NCBI GenBank assembly: GCA_009792885.1
Contig: WMCF01000014.1
Location: 16,752,049-16,816,048, forward strand
Length of the DNA stretch: 64,000 nt
DNA from: Eremophila alpestris peregrina
Lineage: Eukaryota > Chordata > Aves > Passeriformes > Alaudidae
Direction of reading: 5' to 3'
Under the pieces are notes generated by a model that was given only the letters and a program-made list of their open reading frames with translations, did no database searches and was not told the DNA's origin. Each line of letters begins with the position of its first letter. Position 1 is the stretch's first letter. Below are positions 13,349-24,134 of the stretch, piece by piece. A program made the position numbers and the translations under genes.

Positions 13349-16300
13349 TGATTCTGGAAAAGAATAGAACTAACTAGTTCACATTGCAAGAAGCAGAATG
13401 CTAGACATTCAGGCAGGTAAATAAAAATATCCTTCCCAAAAATTGGTACTGGCACAAGGACAACTTTCATAGTTTTTTTGTAGATTTCCTAGCCACATGA
13501 AGCAACCCTTTCAAACTGAGGTGAATGAAGGAAATAGCAACCTGTTGCTCAGGTTTTTCAGCCACTGTTTAGAGCAGCATTTATAAAATCTCACTATCAT
13601 GGCCAAAACTCAGCAAGCTTTCATCTCATGCCAGCTTATACAGTCCTGTTGTGTAACACCCTACTGAAGCTGCCACTGACCCTGCATTTCTTTCACCATA
13701 TCCTACCTTTAGCCCATTTTCACTTGGCAAATTTGTTTCAAAATTCATATTTCTTATTCAAATAAGAGCAGAATATAAGAGCAGATTCATTCTTGTAACC
13801 TTCTTTAACTAACTAAAGTTGGCTACTTGAGGGGAGAGCATGAGTTAGAGAACAAATATGCAAACGGCTCTTTTCCACATTCTACTATTATGCTGCTTAG
13901 ATTTTTACTACTTTTTAGCAAATATTTCTTTCATGATCTTGAGAATTATGGAAGAAGCTTGCTAAGTTTTTGAATCCACAACATCCTCTGAAAATTAGTT
14001 GCACAGTTAAATTAGACAGAAGTTGTAAAAATTATTTCTTATGTTTGGGGTTTTATTTACAAGTTAATACTTCACCATTTAATTTGATCCTTTTTGGGCA
14101 AAAACCATCAGTTCATTTAGATACATTTGATAACAGCTCCCTTCAATTTGCCTGGAAAGGAAAACCTTAGGGTATTCTGCACATCATAGGATTAAACCTA
14201 ACAGGAATTTTGTCAATTAGAACAGTATGTACCCCATGGAAGCTGGAAGCTAGCAAAAGCCCCAAAGGGAGAAGAGGGCAGAAACTACAGTTATTAATAA
14301 TCATCAGGCAACAGAGTTTTGTAAGAAAGCAGGTTATATTCCCTGCCACACTCAAAACAAACATCAGCCGTTCTCTAGCAACAGAACCACTTTACCATGG
14401 GAACTTTCCATTCTTCCCAGAAATCAAAAGGAGAGAGAGAAGAGAAAAAAAAAATAGCAGAAAAAAGAATGCATGTGCTGCAGCTACTACCAGAAGTTTC
14501 ATTTCACAAAGAGAAAAATTGGTTAGATTCTTTTCCTAAGGCATCTGTTTGAGCTACTCGTTATTTTTCACTTTAGTATTTAGCCTGCATCTAAGTACAA
14601 ATTTAATGTGCAACACTGTTGTATTTCTAGGCTAAAAAATCAATTTATTCCCATCTGAGTACACTGGCAGATTTTGCAATAGAGATGTTTGACGTTCTTG
14701 ATGAAATCAACTATCAGTCTTACAATGATTTTGTCCTACGAGTTGGTAAGTCATGTTTCTACAATTATCACACAAGCAGAAGATTGTTTTCCATTGGCTT
14801 TTCCTGTGCTGTGAGCAAAGGATTACCTGTCCTGCACTCATGATTAAAACTGAAAATTCTCCATTAGTGAGAGAGTCACATCCATGTAAAAGGTCATCAG
14901 TCTGGATGGTGTGCATTTGTATTAGGGAATTGTAATTCCCGCCAATTCCAGTGTGTTTACTTAATCTATGCACCCCAAAAAGGAAAGTGCACCATTAATT
15001 TTATACAATATCATGAGTGTACCCAGTCTTCTGGCTTACACTGCTTTGCATTGCTAAGCTGCTGAAAATCACTGTATTACATTAAGTTGCATCTGCAAAA
15101 TCTTTGTTGGGATTAAAAGTGCGATGGAGCTTTTTCTCCACAGACACCAAATCACCTTAACCAGTCCTGTTTTTCTCCAAAAAATTAAATCCTCTGGTTT
15201 TCACAACACAACCCTTCCCATGCAATCCTCTACATGTTATTGCATGTCTTACCACTCATTTCTCTCAGCCTTCTTAGAAACCAAGTAAGTTCCCTGCTTC
15301 CCTTTCTTCATGTATTGTGCCCCTCTCATGTGGTACTTCCACTGCTGTTCTCATTTTATTGTATATTCTAACACTGATGGTTTTCTCCAGCTTCTTTCTC
15401 TGTATATTTTCATGGCTGACTTGTGAGAATGAGCTGGACGACAGGAAAACTCGGTTGCTAGCATTGGAAGATTCAGAAAGACCAAAGACATCAAAGGCAG
15501 CAATAGGAGATTTATACATCTTTGACCTCCTGTATATCCTAATAATGATAAAACCCAAATTATCTTTGACCTCTCTTATAACTTGTCTTTCCAGGTTCAC
15601 AAAGGGTCAAATATCTAACTCTCATTCTTCTGCCTAAGAAAGCACAGAATCTCATGCAGGGCTTAGTTTCTACAGCTCCTCAGGGCACACAGAAGGAACA
15701 TCCTCTTTTATCTTCCAAACAAGATGTTGAAATCAGTCAGAAATGCAGAATTGAGCTCTGCAGTTTCCAAAAAAATATGCTTAAGCCATTTTCACATACT
15801 TTTGTCTTCTTCCACTGCCTGTGGAATCTGAGTTGTCTAGTACTACCAACCAACCTGACACACTTCCCTTATCCCAGTCCTTGTGTTTTCCAGACCATAT
15901 TTTCTGTTCCACTTGGAAAACCTCTATTAAAAGGCTTTCCAACTGCAGTGGAACTTATAGAAGACAATTAAAAATCTTTAACAGTTTGTCCCATTTTCAG
16001 CTAAACTCTGCACTACCACTGCTTTTCTTGTTTTCTTTAAACAAACAAAATCTACAGAAGAATCAAATTTTTATGTTGTCTATCATATTATATTTCCAAT
16101 AAGATATCAAGGAGTATCTTTGTTGTCTTTCTAAGACTTTGACAAATGCAGAAGTCCACTTGGCCTTAATTTAATCATAGAATCATGAATATGCTGAGGG
16201 ATCAGAGAATATGTAAGGGACCCATCAGGATCATCTAGCCCAGCTCCTGGCCCTGCACAGGGCAGCCCAAAAGTCATACCATGTGCCTGAGAGCATTGTC

Positions 16301-17864
16301 CAAATGCTTCTTGAATTCTGCCAAGCTTATTACTGTAAACATTTCCCTGGAGAGCTTGTTCCAGTGCTCAGTCCTCCTTTGGGTGAAAAACCTTTTCCCA
16401 ACATCTAACCTAAACCTCCCTTGACTCAGCTTTATGATGTTAATATATATTACTCTATTACCAAAAAAAAAAAAAAAAAAAAAGTGCTTAGACACTTGTG
16501 TCAAATCTGCTTTGCAGGATTCATGTTTCCTTTGGATAATATGCTGCAGTGAAAACCAAACTCATTGTTTAATTTTAGGTATTAATGTTGGGCCAGTAGT
16601 GGCAGGAGTCATTGGAGCCAGAAGACCACAATATGATATCTGGGGGAACACTGTGAATGTTGCCAGCCGGATGGACAGTACTGGAGTGCAGGGAAAGATT
16701 CAGGTGGGTGCATTCTAAGACAATTTCACAATCTTTACATACCTCCTGTTTTATATGTGGTTACATTTCCAAGAACACTTATAAAATGCAGCCTCACTTT
16801 GTTCTTATGGAGAGAGCAACACTCTCCAGATGACTCACCATCAGAGGTATAGTTGTTTTCCATCTTATACACTTCACTCCTTAGAGACAATGAAATCCTC
16901 AAATAAATAATTTCCCATCAGAAGAAACAAGAGTTCTCTGCTTCACTGCACTCAGCTGGAGGTAAGCCTGGGAATGCTATCACTGCCAGTCTTCGTGCTG
17001 TAGAAATTTTGCCTAAATAAGACCTGCAAGGAAAGAATCTATGCTCATTTGCATTTTACTACATTTTATGTAGCTCTAAAAATGGCTTGGATACTTTGTA
17101 TTTGAGAGGTGATGCAGACAGAGAACACTGTTCTACTAGTGGAACCTATGGTGCTCCTCTCAAAAGCTCAGTGAACACCTGCAGTCATTTACCCAAAATA
17201 CCTGTCTAATCTCCAGGGATCAAAAGGTCTTCTGTAATAAATTAACATCTCTAGAACTGATACATCTTAGAATTTGCTTACATATTTCTGTTGGATTGAG
17301 ATTAATCTGTGTATTTATTTAACTCAAGACCTGAAATTCTGCTTCTCAGATTCATTTTACCAGTGATCTTCTTAAAGAAAATGTTAAGTGAGCCTGAGAG
17401 CAGCCGTAGGTGCTAATCCATTCTGTTTATATGTATTTCATAACCACGAAGTAAAATAGAGAGGGGTGGGCAATTACATGAACAGAAAAAAGTAACCGGA
17501 TTGTTGTTTTTTTTTCTGTCTTCAGGTGACAGAAGAAGTTCAGCGGATATTAAAAAGATGCAGTTATGAATTTGTGTGCAGGGGTAAAGTCAGTGTAAAG
17601 GGAAAAGGTGAAATGTTGACCTATTTCCTGGAAGGAAAGGCTGATGGAAATAATTCCCAAACACGGTCTTTAAACTTAGAGAGGAAAATGTACCCTTATG
17701 GGAGAGCAAACATTCAAACAAAACTGGGCACCAGCTGTCCATCAGTGTCCTCAGTTGCTAGCTTTACTGTAAAACCTGGTCTTGGAGCAGGTCAAGTATC
17801 TGCCACTCACACAAACCAAACACTGCATTATCTTCCTTCTGTGCCAGCTGTGAAGGAGGCATAG
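8771..17864 (+). CDS. ADCY1: Adenylyl cyclase type 1, C-terminal 313 residues (6 exons)
   Basis: Joined exons 8771-8887, 10024-10170, 10566-10664, 14631-14745, 16579-16703 and 17526-17864 give 313 codons plus a TAG stop, with all phases compatible. The product is the Ca2+/calmodulin-stimulated membrane enzyme that turns ATP into cAMP, mainly in neurons. The full protein is about 1,120 residues, so this is the last quarter: the whole C2 catalytic domain plus the tail. Residues expected in C2 are visible: the adenine-contacting Lys in KIKTIGSTYM, the Asp in QYDIWG, and the Asn and Arg in NVASRMD. The stretches KRILFNLLPAHVAQHF and SYSQVGVMFASIPNF identify type 1 specifically. The tail ends in VKEA, close to the mammalian end. 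No stop or frameshift is seen. Exons for C1 and the membrane domains lie upstream of the window. Confidence 0.96.
8888..10023 (+). other. ADCY1: ADCY1 intron
   Basis: 1,136 bp between gtaaac and gaactacag. It has a poly(T) run near 9151 and is otherwise plain AT-rich sequence. Reverse-strand open frames near 9427-9767 show no protein-like signal. Confidence 0.85.
10024..10170 (+). CDS. ADCY1: ADCY1 exon: C2 beta-alpha start
   Basis: 147 bp, 49 codons, phase 0. It encodes DLYYQSYSQVGVMFASIPNF onward to EIIADFDE. The acceptor is actacag and the donor gtaagg. The C2 counterpart of the C1 metal-binding Asp segment lies here; C2 itself does not bind the metals. Confidence 0.96.
10171..10565 (+). 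other. ADCY1: ADCY1 intron
   Basis: 395 bp, the shortest ADCY1 intron in the window. Its acceptor tttatgttttaaacaaag is pyrimidine-poor but is fixed by the reading frame of the next exon. Confidence 0.85.
10566..10664 (+). CDS. ADCY1: ADCY1 exon: KIKTIGSTYM
   Basis: 99 bp, 33 codons, phase 0. It encodes LMDKEYYKDIEKIKTIGSTY and ends PTSGTK before gtaaga. The Lys preceding TIGS is the purine-selecting residue of class III cyclases. Confidence 0.96.
10665..14630 (+). other. ADCY1: ADCY1 intron with a long poly(T) tract
   Basis: 3,966 bp, the largest complete ADCY1 intron here. It contains a 16-A run near 11823 and a 56-T run at 13292. Open frames at 12374-12661, 12995-13276 and 14210-14539 show no recognisable protein. 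Confidence 0.8.
13292..13347. repeat. Poly(T) homopolymer, 56 bp
   Basis: Uninterrupted T run. It may be the antisense poly(A) tail of a retrotransposed copy, but I see no recognisable retrocopy beside it. The assembled length may be unreliable. Confidence 0.95.
14631..14745 (+). CDS. ADCY1: ADCY1 exon: C2 core
   Basis: 115 bp, starting in phase 0 and ending one base into a Gly codon. It encodes AKKSIYSHLSTLADFAIEMF and on to DFVLRV. The acceptor gtatttctag and donor gtaagt are strong. Confidence 0.96.
14746..16578 (+). other. ADCY1: ADCY1 intron containing an antisense CR1
   Basis: 1,833 bp. It holds a CR1 fragment at about 16172-16435 followed by a 21-A run at 16463-16483. Open frames around 15274-15971 on both strands look like chance. 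Confidence 0.8.
16172..16435 (-). mobile_element. CR1 LINE 3' fragment, antisense to ADCY1
   Basis: Read on the minus strand this encodes the end of a CR1 reverse-transcriptase ORF (pattern QGRFRLDVGKRFF, then HWNKLSREM and FKKHLDNALRHMV). It is followed by the CR1 3' UTR and a short tail at aatcatagaatcatgaat. It is 5'-truncated at the poly(A)-like run near 16463, as usual for CR1. Confidence 0.88.
16579..16703 (+). CDS. ADCY1: ADCY1 exon: catalytic Asp/Asn/Arg
   Basis: 125 bp completing the split Gly codon. It encodes INVGPVVAGVIGARRPQYDI and on to GVQGKIQ. It holds the Asp of YDIWG and the Asn and Arg of NVASRMD that contact adenine and stabilise the transition state. It is intact. Confidence 0.97.
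16704..17525 (+). other. ADCY1: ADCY1 last intron
   Basis: 822 bp between gtgggt and ttttttttctgtcttcag. No repeat or gene was recognised in it. Confidence 0.85.
17526..17864 (+). CDS. ADCY1: ADCY1 terminal coding exon and stop
   Basis: 112 codons and TAG. It begins VTEEVQRILKRCSYEFVCRG and continues with KVSVKGKGEMLTYFLEG, the end of C2. A less conserved Ser/Thr-rich tail of about 65 residues follows and ends in PAVKEA. The tail is the type 1-specific part and diverges more from mammals than the catalytic core does. Confidence 0.95.
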   Translation: MTEEVQRILKRCSYEFVCRGKVSVKGKGEMLTYFLEGKADGNNSQTRSLNLERKMYPYGRANIQTKLGTSCPSVSSVASFTVKPGLGAGQVSATHTNQTLHYLPSVPAVKEA

Positions 17865-18590
17865 AACAAAGGAGATTTGGCTGTGCCACTTGCAGTGAAC
17901 TTGAAGAGCAATGGTTGCCTGAATTTTTACTAAGAAGTCAGAGGTCATAGGCCATGTCATTAACCAAGGATCACTACAACCCAACCAAAGAGAACTTGGG
18001 GACTGTGTAATGCACTCTTGGGATGGAACATATAAGGGCTAGCAATTCTGTTATGAAAAGTCAAAACGGGATTTTCTGGAAATGAGGAATATTTTCTTGG
18101 CATTTTTAAACAGTAAATGAAAAAAATTAGATAAATGTGCAAGCAATTATTTATGTGTGTGTGTGTATATCTATGTTTTAATCTATATATGCACACATAC
18201 AAACAATTCTGTGTACACTTAATAGAGACTTATAGAGATTAACATAAAAATATGTATTTATTTACACATCCACCTGCAGTGACATAGCAAAGAGATTTCT
18301 CTTTCTGTCATAGCCAGAATTGTTGGACCTGGGATTAGCGAAGCTGCATTTAACCATGGAATGTGGGATGCCTGGAGACTCTCCAGGGCTACAGCAAGAC
18401 TTTGAGAAACTGTGCTCCCAGTGCATGAAGTGATGCAATGAGAACAGTATTTATTGTGCTGTCAATGGCAGATTAATGAAGACTGGATTCAGCTAATTAC
18501 AGAACCCTACATATTTAAGTTCTCCTTGCATCCTCCAGAAACTTCCAAAAACTTTCAGTCAAAACATTACACTAGGATATAGACTAGATA

Positions 18591-19040
18591 TGATGCCTTG
18601 GGAAGGCTGACCTGAAACAGAGACTGGACAGAGCTAGAGAATTAAATAGATATTTATTGATAGGCCAATAGGATACACCTTGGGCAGGACAGGAGCCTAA
18701 TCAGGGCTACACCCAAGGTGGATTTAAAATGGTCACAAAATGGAGAACTGGTCACGAGGTCTCAAACTTTTATAAGTTTTGGTCTATTTGCATATTGGGG
18801 TTTAATTGTCCAATTACAGCTTAAGGTTGTGAGGTCTCATCCTTCTCATTTCTCCCTTCAGTCCACCATTGTTTATGCTTTTGGGCCTGAAAATTTTACT
18901 CACTGTCCTGGTCTTCAGCAGGAAAAGGATTTGTTTTGTCTACCTACTCTGTGAAGAGAACTCACTAGCACTTAATATGAGGCTCAGAACTACACCCTGA
19001 GGCAGCACAGAATTTGAAAAAGCTAAAACTTAAGGCATCA
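18591..19040 (-). mobile_element. Solo LTR with 4-bp target duplication
   Basis: 450 bp bounded by perfect 7-bp inverted ends (tgatgcc and ggcatca) and flanked by GATA at 18587-18590 and 19041-19044. Read on the minus strand it has a TATA-like motif (near 18767) and an AATAAA signal (complement of 18653-18658), so its promoter points against ADCY1. No internal retroviral sequence adjoins it, so it is a solo LTR. A 4-bp duplication fits a class I (gammaretrovirus-like) element. Confidence 0.85.
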
Positions 19041-19860
19041 GATAAACCACAGAACTTAAATTTTAGGCAAAAGACCAATATATATTCTTTCCATTAAAAA
19101 AAATAAAAGAGTGGTAGAGCATAGAATTTGCTGCCTCTTCGTAGGTCATTTGACTCTGTCCAAGCACAGCAACATGCTTATGCAACATAGAATCATTCCT
19201 GTATTTACAGTGCTGATTTTACTGAGAAGCAGAAGGATGGTATTATTTCAGGCTTTTAGAAATAGCACAAGTCCTGTGGCTCAAGTCCGGGATTCACCAT
19301 CCTGAACAGCTCAAAAAATAGTCCTGTACTGGTGACAAACAGGCTGATGCTAGTTTTGTGACATTTGTATGTTTGCCAACATAGTTTTATATATTATTGA
19401 TTTTTAAATCTATGCCACACTTTTATTATACCTTGATCCTATCCAGACTCACTCTTCAAAGCTGTACAATTAGAAAGCTATAATTCTGAGAAACAAGCAC
19501 AGTTGAACTTTGCCAAATGTTGAGAGCTGGTAAATGTGCCAGAAAGCAAGGCCTGCTCTTAATCTGCATAAAAAGGAGTATGTTGTGGCTGCTTTTTTTC
19601 TCTATTGCTGCCCATATCATATTGTTTATGGTTTCATCCTGAAATGATCATCTGTATGTGAAATGTGGAGTGCAATTCCATAGTCAAGATGGGAGCAAGT
19701 TGAAGGTCATTCTGCTGAGGGACATGTATTCCATGGGCATGTGCCACATTGTCTTGACAGGGATTCACAGGCTAACTAACCTTGGCTGCTTTCCAAAAGA
19801 GAATTAAAGCTTTACATTGTTAAAAACGTGCAAAATTTCCTTTTAACAAGCAAAACAATC

Positions 19861-19990
19861 CACCTACCCCCCTCCCAAAAAAAAAAACCAAAAACAAGAT
19901 CAAAAACCAACAACAACAAAAGCAAAAAAACCAACCAAACAAAAAAAAACCCAACAAAAACAACCCACAAAACTAAAAATCCCACTCCAG
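19861..19990. repeat. A-rich low-complexity tract (AAAACC-like)
   Basis: Roughly 130 bp of A-rich sequence with scattered C (ccaaccaaacaaaaa and similar). It gives spurious Lys/Asn/Thr or Phe/Leu/Val open frames on the two strands. Confidence 0.9.
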
Positions 19991-21389
19991 AATGCATAAA
20001 TTGTACAGATTATACAATAAAAAATTTTCATGTACTAGGTGTCACACTTCCCTTTGGTGGGCCTATTCTGTTACAGATTTCAGTGGAAAGAAGGTTCTGA
20101 GAGAGTCCCCTCTTATCAGCTTTTGCTTTGGAGCAGTTATTTTTTGTGTTTAAAGGATATGACAGCACTATGCCAGTAGATGCAAACAGTTAAAGAAATG
20201 TTGCAGGAATTTCTGTTCTCCCCTTCAGGATACTGTGGGAATCCAGTGTTTTTCAGCAGAGTTTTAAATTAATGTTTATGTACCCTGTCTGCTAGGTGCT
20301 TCATTGCAAAGCTGGCAAAGTTAGTCTTATGATTAAAGTGACTATACAAACCTGAGAACTGCTTCCTAATTCTACTGTATATGTAATATGCACCCTGATT
20401 GAGCTGAAGAAAGTCACTGCATTTCTTTATCTCCCTAAGAGCTACCCAGTTCACAGGTAATCTTCTAGAGTAATTTATTCCTGGCTTTGAGACATTCAAA
20501 TAATTTAAAAAATATTCATGTAGAGAACACAGATTTAAGAGAACAAATATTTACATAACTAAACTGAATAAGTGGTCTTCACGTAAAGCACACTGCACAG
20601 TTATGTTCTCTAACAGGTTTATAAGAACTAAATCATCACATAGGTAAGTTAAATATTTAACCAAGTTGGAAAGCATTATGTGCAATAGCATTAATCAGTC
20701 AGTTCCACTCTCAAAGAGCCCATGCTACACAGTTTTTGAACTCAGTGAATTTGGTATAATTTCACTGATAAAAATAAGATAAGAACATCTTCAGATCCTA
20801 GCAGTAGATCTGGTAGTATGTGAACACATCAACTGAACAAACCCATTGGCCTACCCAAAAGCTTTCAATGAAATTACTTATTTGTTATTCTTTTTATTAG
20901 GCTCAAGATACAGGCCTCTTGCCATTGTTTCTTTGATCTTTGACTAAGTGGACAGTGAGCACAAATGAATTTTCCCCTCTGCTGATATTTTTGTGACTGT
21001 TCTCCTTCCCAGACCCATTCCCAGCCTGGTAATGTCAGTGGAAGATCATGTAACAGGTATATTTAGATTATTCATGTTAATATTTTCAGTTATTAGCTGG
21101 TGATAATTAATTAGAATTGGTCCAAAGATTTTCAAAGCCTGGTCCTCTTTTCCAACAGCCAAATAAGACACGTGACTTTTGTAAGAATGTTTTCCATGTT
21201 GAATTGAAAGGACCAGACAGGCACAGTCCATCATCAGCTCCTCATTCTGCACTTTGGAGGAGGTCTCTGCCTCCCAGGGCAGGTTGAGCAGACCAGGATG
21301 GCTTCTTGGTACTGCACGCAAGCTGGTGTGTATGACCTACCTTACAGAATCAATGATGGTATATTTGGAGTTAGTTTCCAAACTTTAAG

Positions 21390-21490
21390 TCATAGATTTA
21401 TAGAATGCTTTGGCTTGGAATGAACCTTATAGATCATCTTGTTCTAATCCTGTTGCCATAGGCAAGGATACCTTCCAACAGACCAGGTTA
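21390..21490 (-). mobile_element. CR1 3'-end fragment, antisense
   Basis: Matches the avian CR1 3' UTR in reverse: a tcatagatttatagaatg tail, then a diverged ggttggaagggacc block, then the gatcatct and ccaacagaccagg motifs. About 100 bp, heavily diverged, inside the putative ADCY1 3' UTR. Confidence 0.8.
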
Positions 21491-24083
21491 ACATCACTCT
21501 CATTAAGTTCATTATCATGAACATCATTATCCTATCATTAAGGTTTTTTGTATTTTTATTATAGTTGTTGTTGCTGGTTTTACCATGGGGAAAATGATAT
21601 ATCACTTTGCAGTCCTGGACTGAGCATATAAATTTATGAAGAAAGTTCAGCTAAGGCACAAATTAGTCAAATACAATGTAAAAATGATAGGCAGAATTCA
21701 GCAACCATTTCAACAATGAAAGCTAAGTACCCATTGAAATAACAACATAATGAAGCTGTGTTCTTATCTTTATGCTTTCCCTCCCTATTCATATAGTTTC
21801 CCCATTTCCCTGTTCTGTCTACATTTAATTTCAGCTCTTGTGTGACAGTTTTAAATTACATATTTAATCTCTCAGCTCTTCTGCATTCTTTGACATGTTT
21901 CATAAGTTCTGTATATGGAAAGAGTACATGGAAGTAATACTTCTGAAAACCTCATAAATGCACATTTTCTGCCAAATCAGAGAAGATTGTAAGAAAAATT
22001 TTTATTGGCAATTGTCCTAAGATGGTATGTGTCCCACTCCTATATGCCTGAAAATAATCAGAAGTATCTCCCTGGATTTCTATAGGATTTGTGTTGTGTC
22101 CATCTTATTGCATGCAGTTGTATTTTCTGTCTTGCATATATTAATTTTCTGGTCAAGCACTGTAACTTTTGCCTGGGTGACCTTGCTGTAGCCCCACAGC
22201 AACCGAAAGTCCCTAGTGTTCATCTGAGGATAGTAAGTTGTTGATTCATGGACAGAATAGCACTCTGTACTTCTGTTCACTGTTTTGTGCAGCTGTTAGC
22301 TTGAAGCAATTAACAGATACAAGCACTACAACAAATGATGCCATTTTGGCATGTCAATGTCTGTCAATAGCAAGCACAATATTTCACATCAGTTTGCATG
22401 TTTTTTATTTCGGATAGTAGTAATAATTGAAGTTTTTCATTCTTTATATAAGCATATGTGTCAAAGATCTTTAGTCTTGAGAGCTAATTTCTAAGTGTTC
22501 CTATACTACCTTTATCTTCAAATGGTTTTTTGATTATTATTATTCTCTGCTGAGATTGCAAACTGGCATTCCACTGGATTACTGGCTATATATTTCCTAA
22601 CATATTCCATTTACATTGCCTAGAAATCTATTTTACCCAGCTTGTAAAATGCATAGTTTTTAGTAGCTGCTTTGTACTGTGACTAGTGACACTCCCTTAT
22701 CTTCACCAAACACAGATTTTTCCTTTCTTTCCCTAGGTGAGACTGAGAGCCAAAAGCCTCAGCTTGTTAGGGCTGAATCTGCATCCCCTTATGTATCCAC
22801 AAGGCCTGCAGCAATCATCAGTTTAGTATGCTTGTAAAGGTCAGGAGTTAAGCTTCTGTAGGCCAAGTTCTGCTTTGGGTTATAGCAATGTCTCATGTCA
22901 ATACAGAACTGAATATTTTACAACACTGTAACCAAGAGTAGGTCATGCATCGAAATCTCTTTCACACTTTTGCCTCTAATTTATCTGTCAGGCAAAATAA
23001 AGTAGTTGGATGTCACTGTTTGAAGGGAAACAGTATATGACCTGTGCCATTTCAGTGCTTTCAAGAGTTCATTATAAGTGGCATGAATCATTTTTCTGTG
23101 CTGGATTCCTGCTTGTAGCAGAAAGAATGCATTTTCTTTACATCAGCAAGTCCAGATTCTGTATGTGCTCTGCCCAGGCAGGAGGAACTCTTTAGCCATA
23201 ATATTCTTTCAAGTTAGAGTTTTGTATGACAGTGAAAACCAACATTTTTTTAATTTGTGATAAACCTGTATTATAATGCCTTATTTTTAATCTTGTACAG
23301 TGTTACAAAACAACAGAAAACATTGGCCTTTCATGTATTATTCACTTTAAAAGATGTATTGTACTATGAAATTTTGTAAATAGTTTTAGCTTGGACTGGT
23401 AATTGCATGTACACTTGTATAAAAAGAGGCAAAAAGGCACACTTTTAACAAAACTAATGATTTTTGTAACAGGCATTTTACATGTGCATGGAGATTATAT
23501 ATACTTTTTAATGGGTGTCTTTTTGGTTTTCCTTGCAATCTACTGCATGCCATTCATGCCTGACTTCAGTAAAACAAAACAGTGAGTTTTCCTAAATGTT
23601 TTTGACATATCACTTCTGGAACAGTTAAATCACTAGTTGCATGTGCATTCAGCAATTCAAAATACAAACAGCAAATAGAGAAGAAAAATAACTTCATGAT
23701 TGTGATCTGCCAACCTCAGTGTTTCAAGGTCTGTAACACAGTATATGAAAAGTGTTATCAACATCCAAGCTGTCTTCATAAGGTACCTTCTGGTCATTAG
23801 AAGCAATAAATTACTTTCTCTAATATAAAAAGCAAACCAATACTCTAGTTCAAAATGGTGTACTATCTGATATTCAGTGGTTATTCTCTGATACTGCAAT
23901 TGATGTAGTATTCTTATCAAGAAGGACCAGGTGTCAAATCCATCTTTGCTGTATGCAGGTGCAACACTATGGAAGGCAAAGAAGGTGAATTTGGCCCATT
24001 AACGTTACCCAGAGTATATTTTTAATGTGATAGTAAGTTATTGTATGTGAAAAGTACATAATGCAAATAGGTGGTTTTCCTGG

Positions 24084-24134
24084 ATACATACATACATATA
24101 TATATATGTATGTGAATATATATATATATATATA
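24084..24134. repeat. (TA)n / (CATA)n microsatellite
   Basis: Alternating TA and CATA/TGTA units with strong self-pairing potential, within the putative ADCY1 3' UTR. Confidence 0.9.

Noticed and set aside
14210..14539. 109-codon frame in the ADCY1 intron before exon 14631
   Set aside because: Basic low-complexity end, no splice continuity with ADCY1 and no domain. The real exon starts at 14631.
22996..23001. AATAAA as the main ADCY1 poly(A) site
   Set aside because: It lacks the strong GU-rich downstream region seen after 28577. It remains possible as a minor proximal site.
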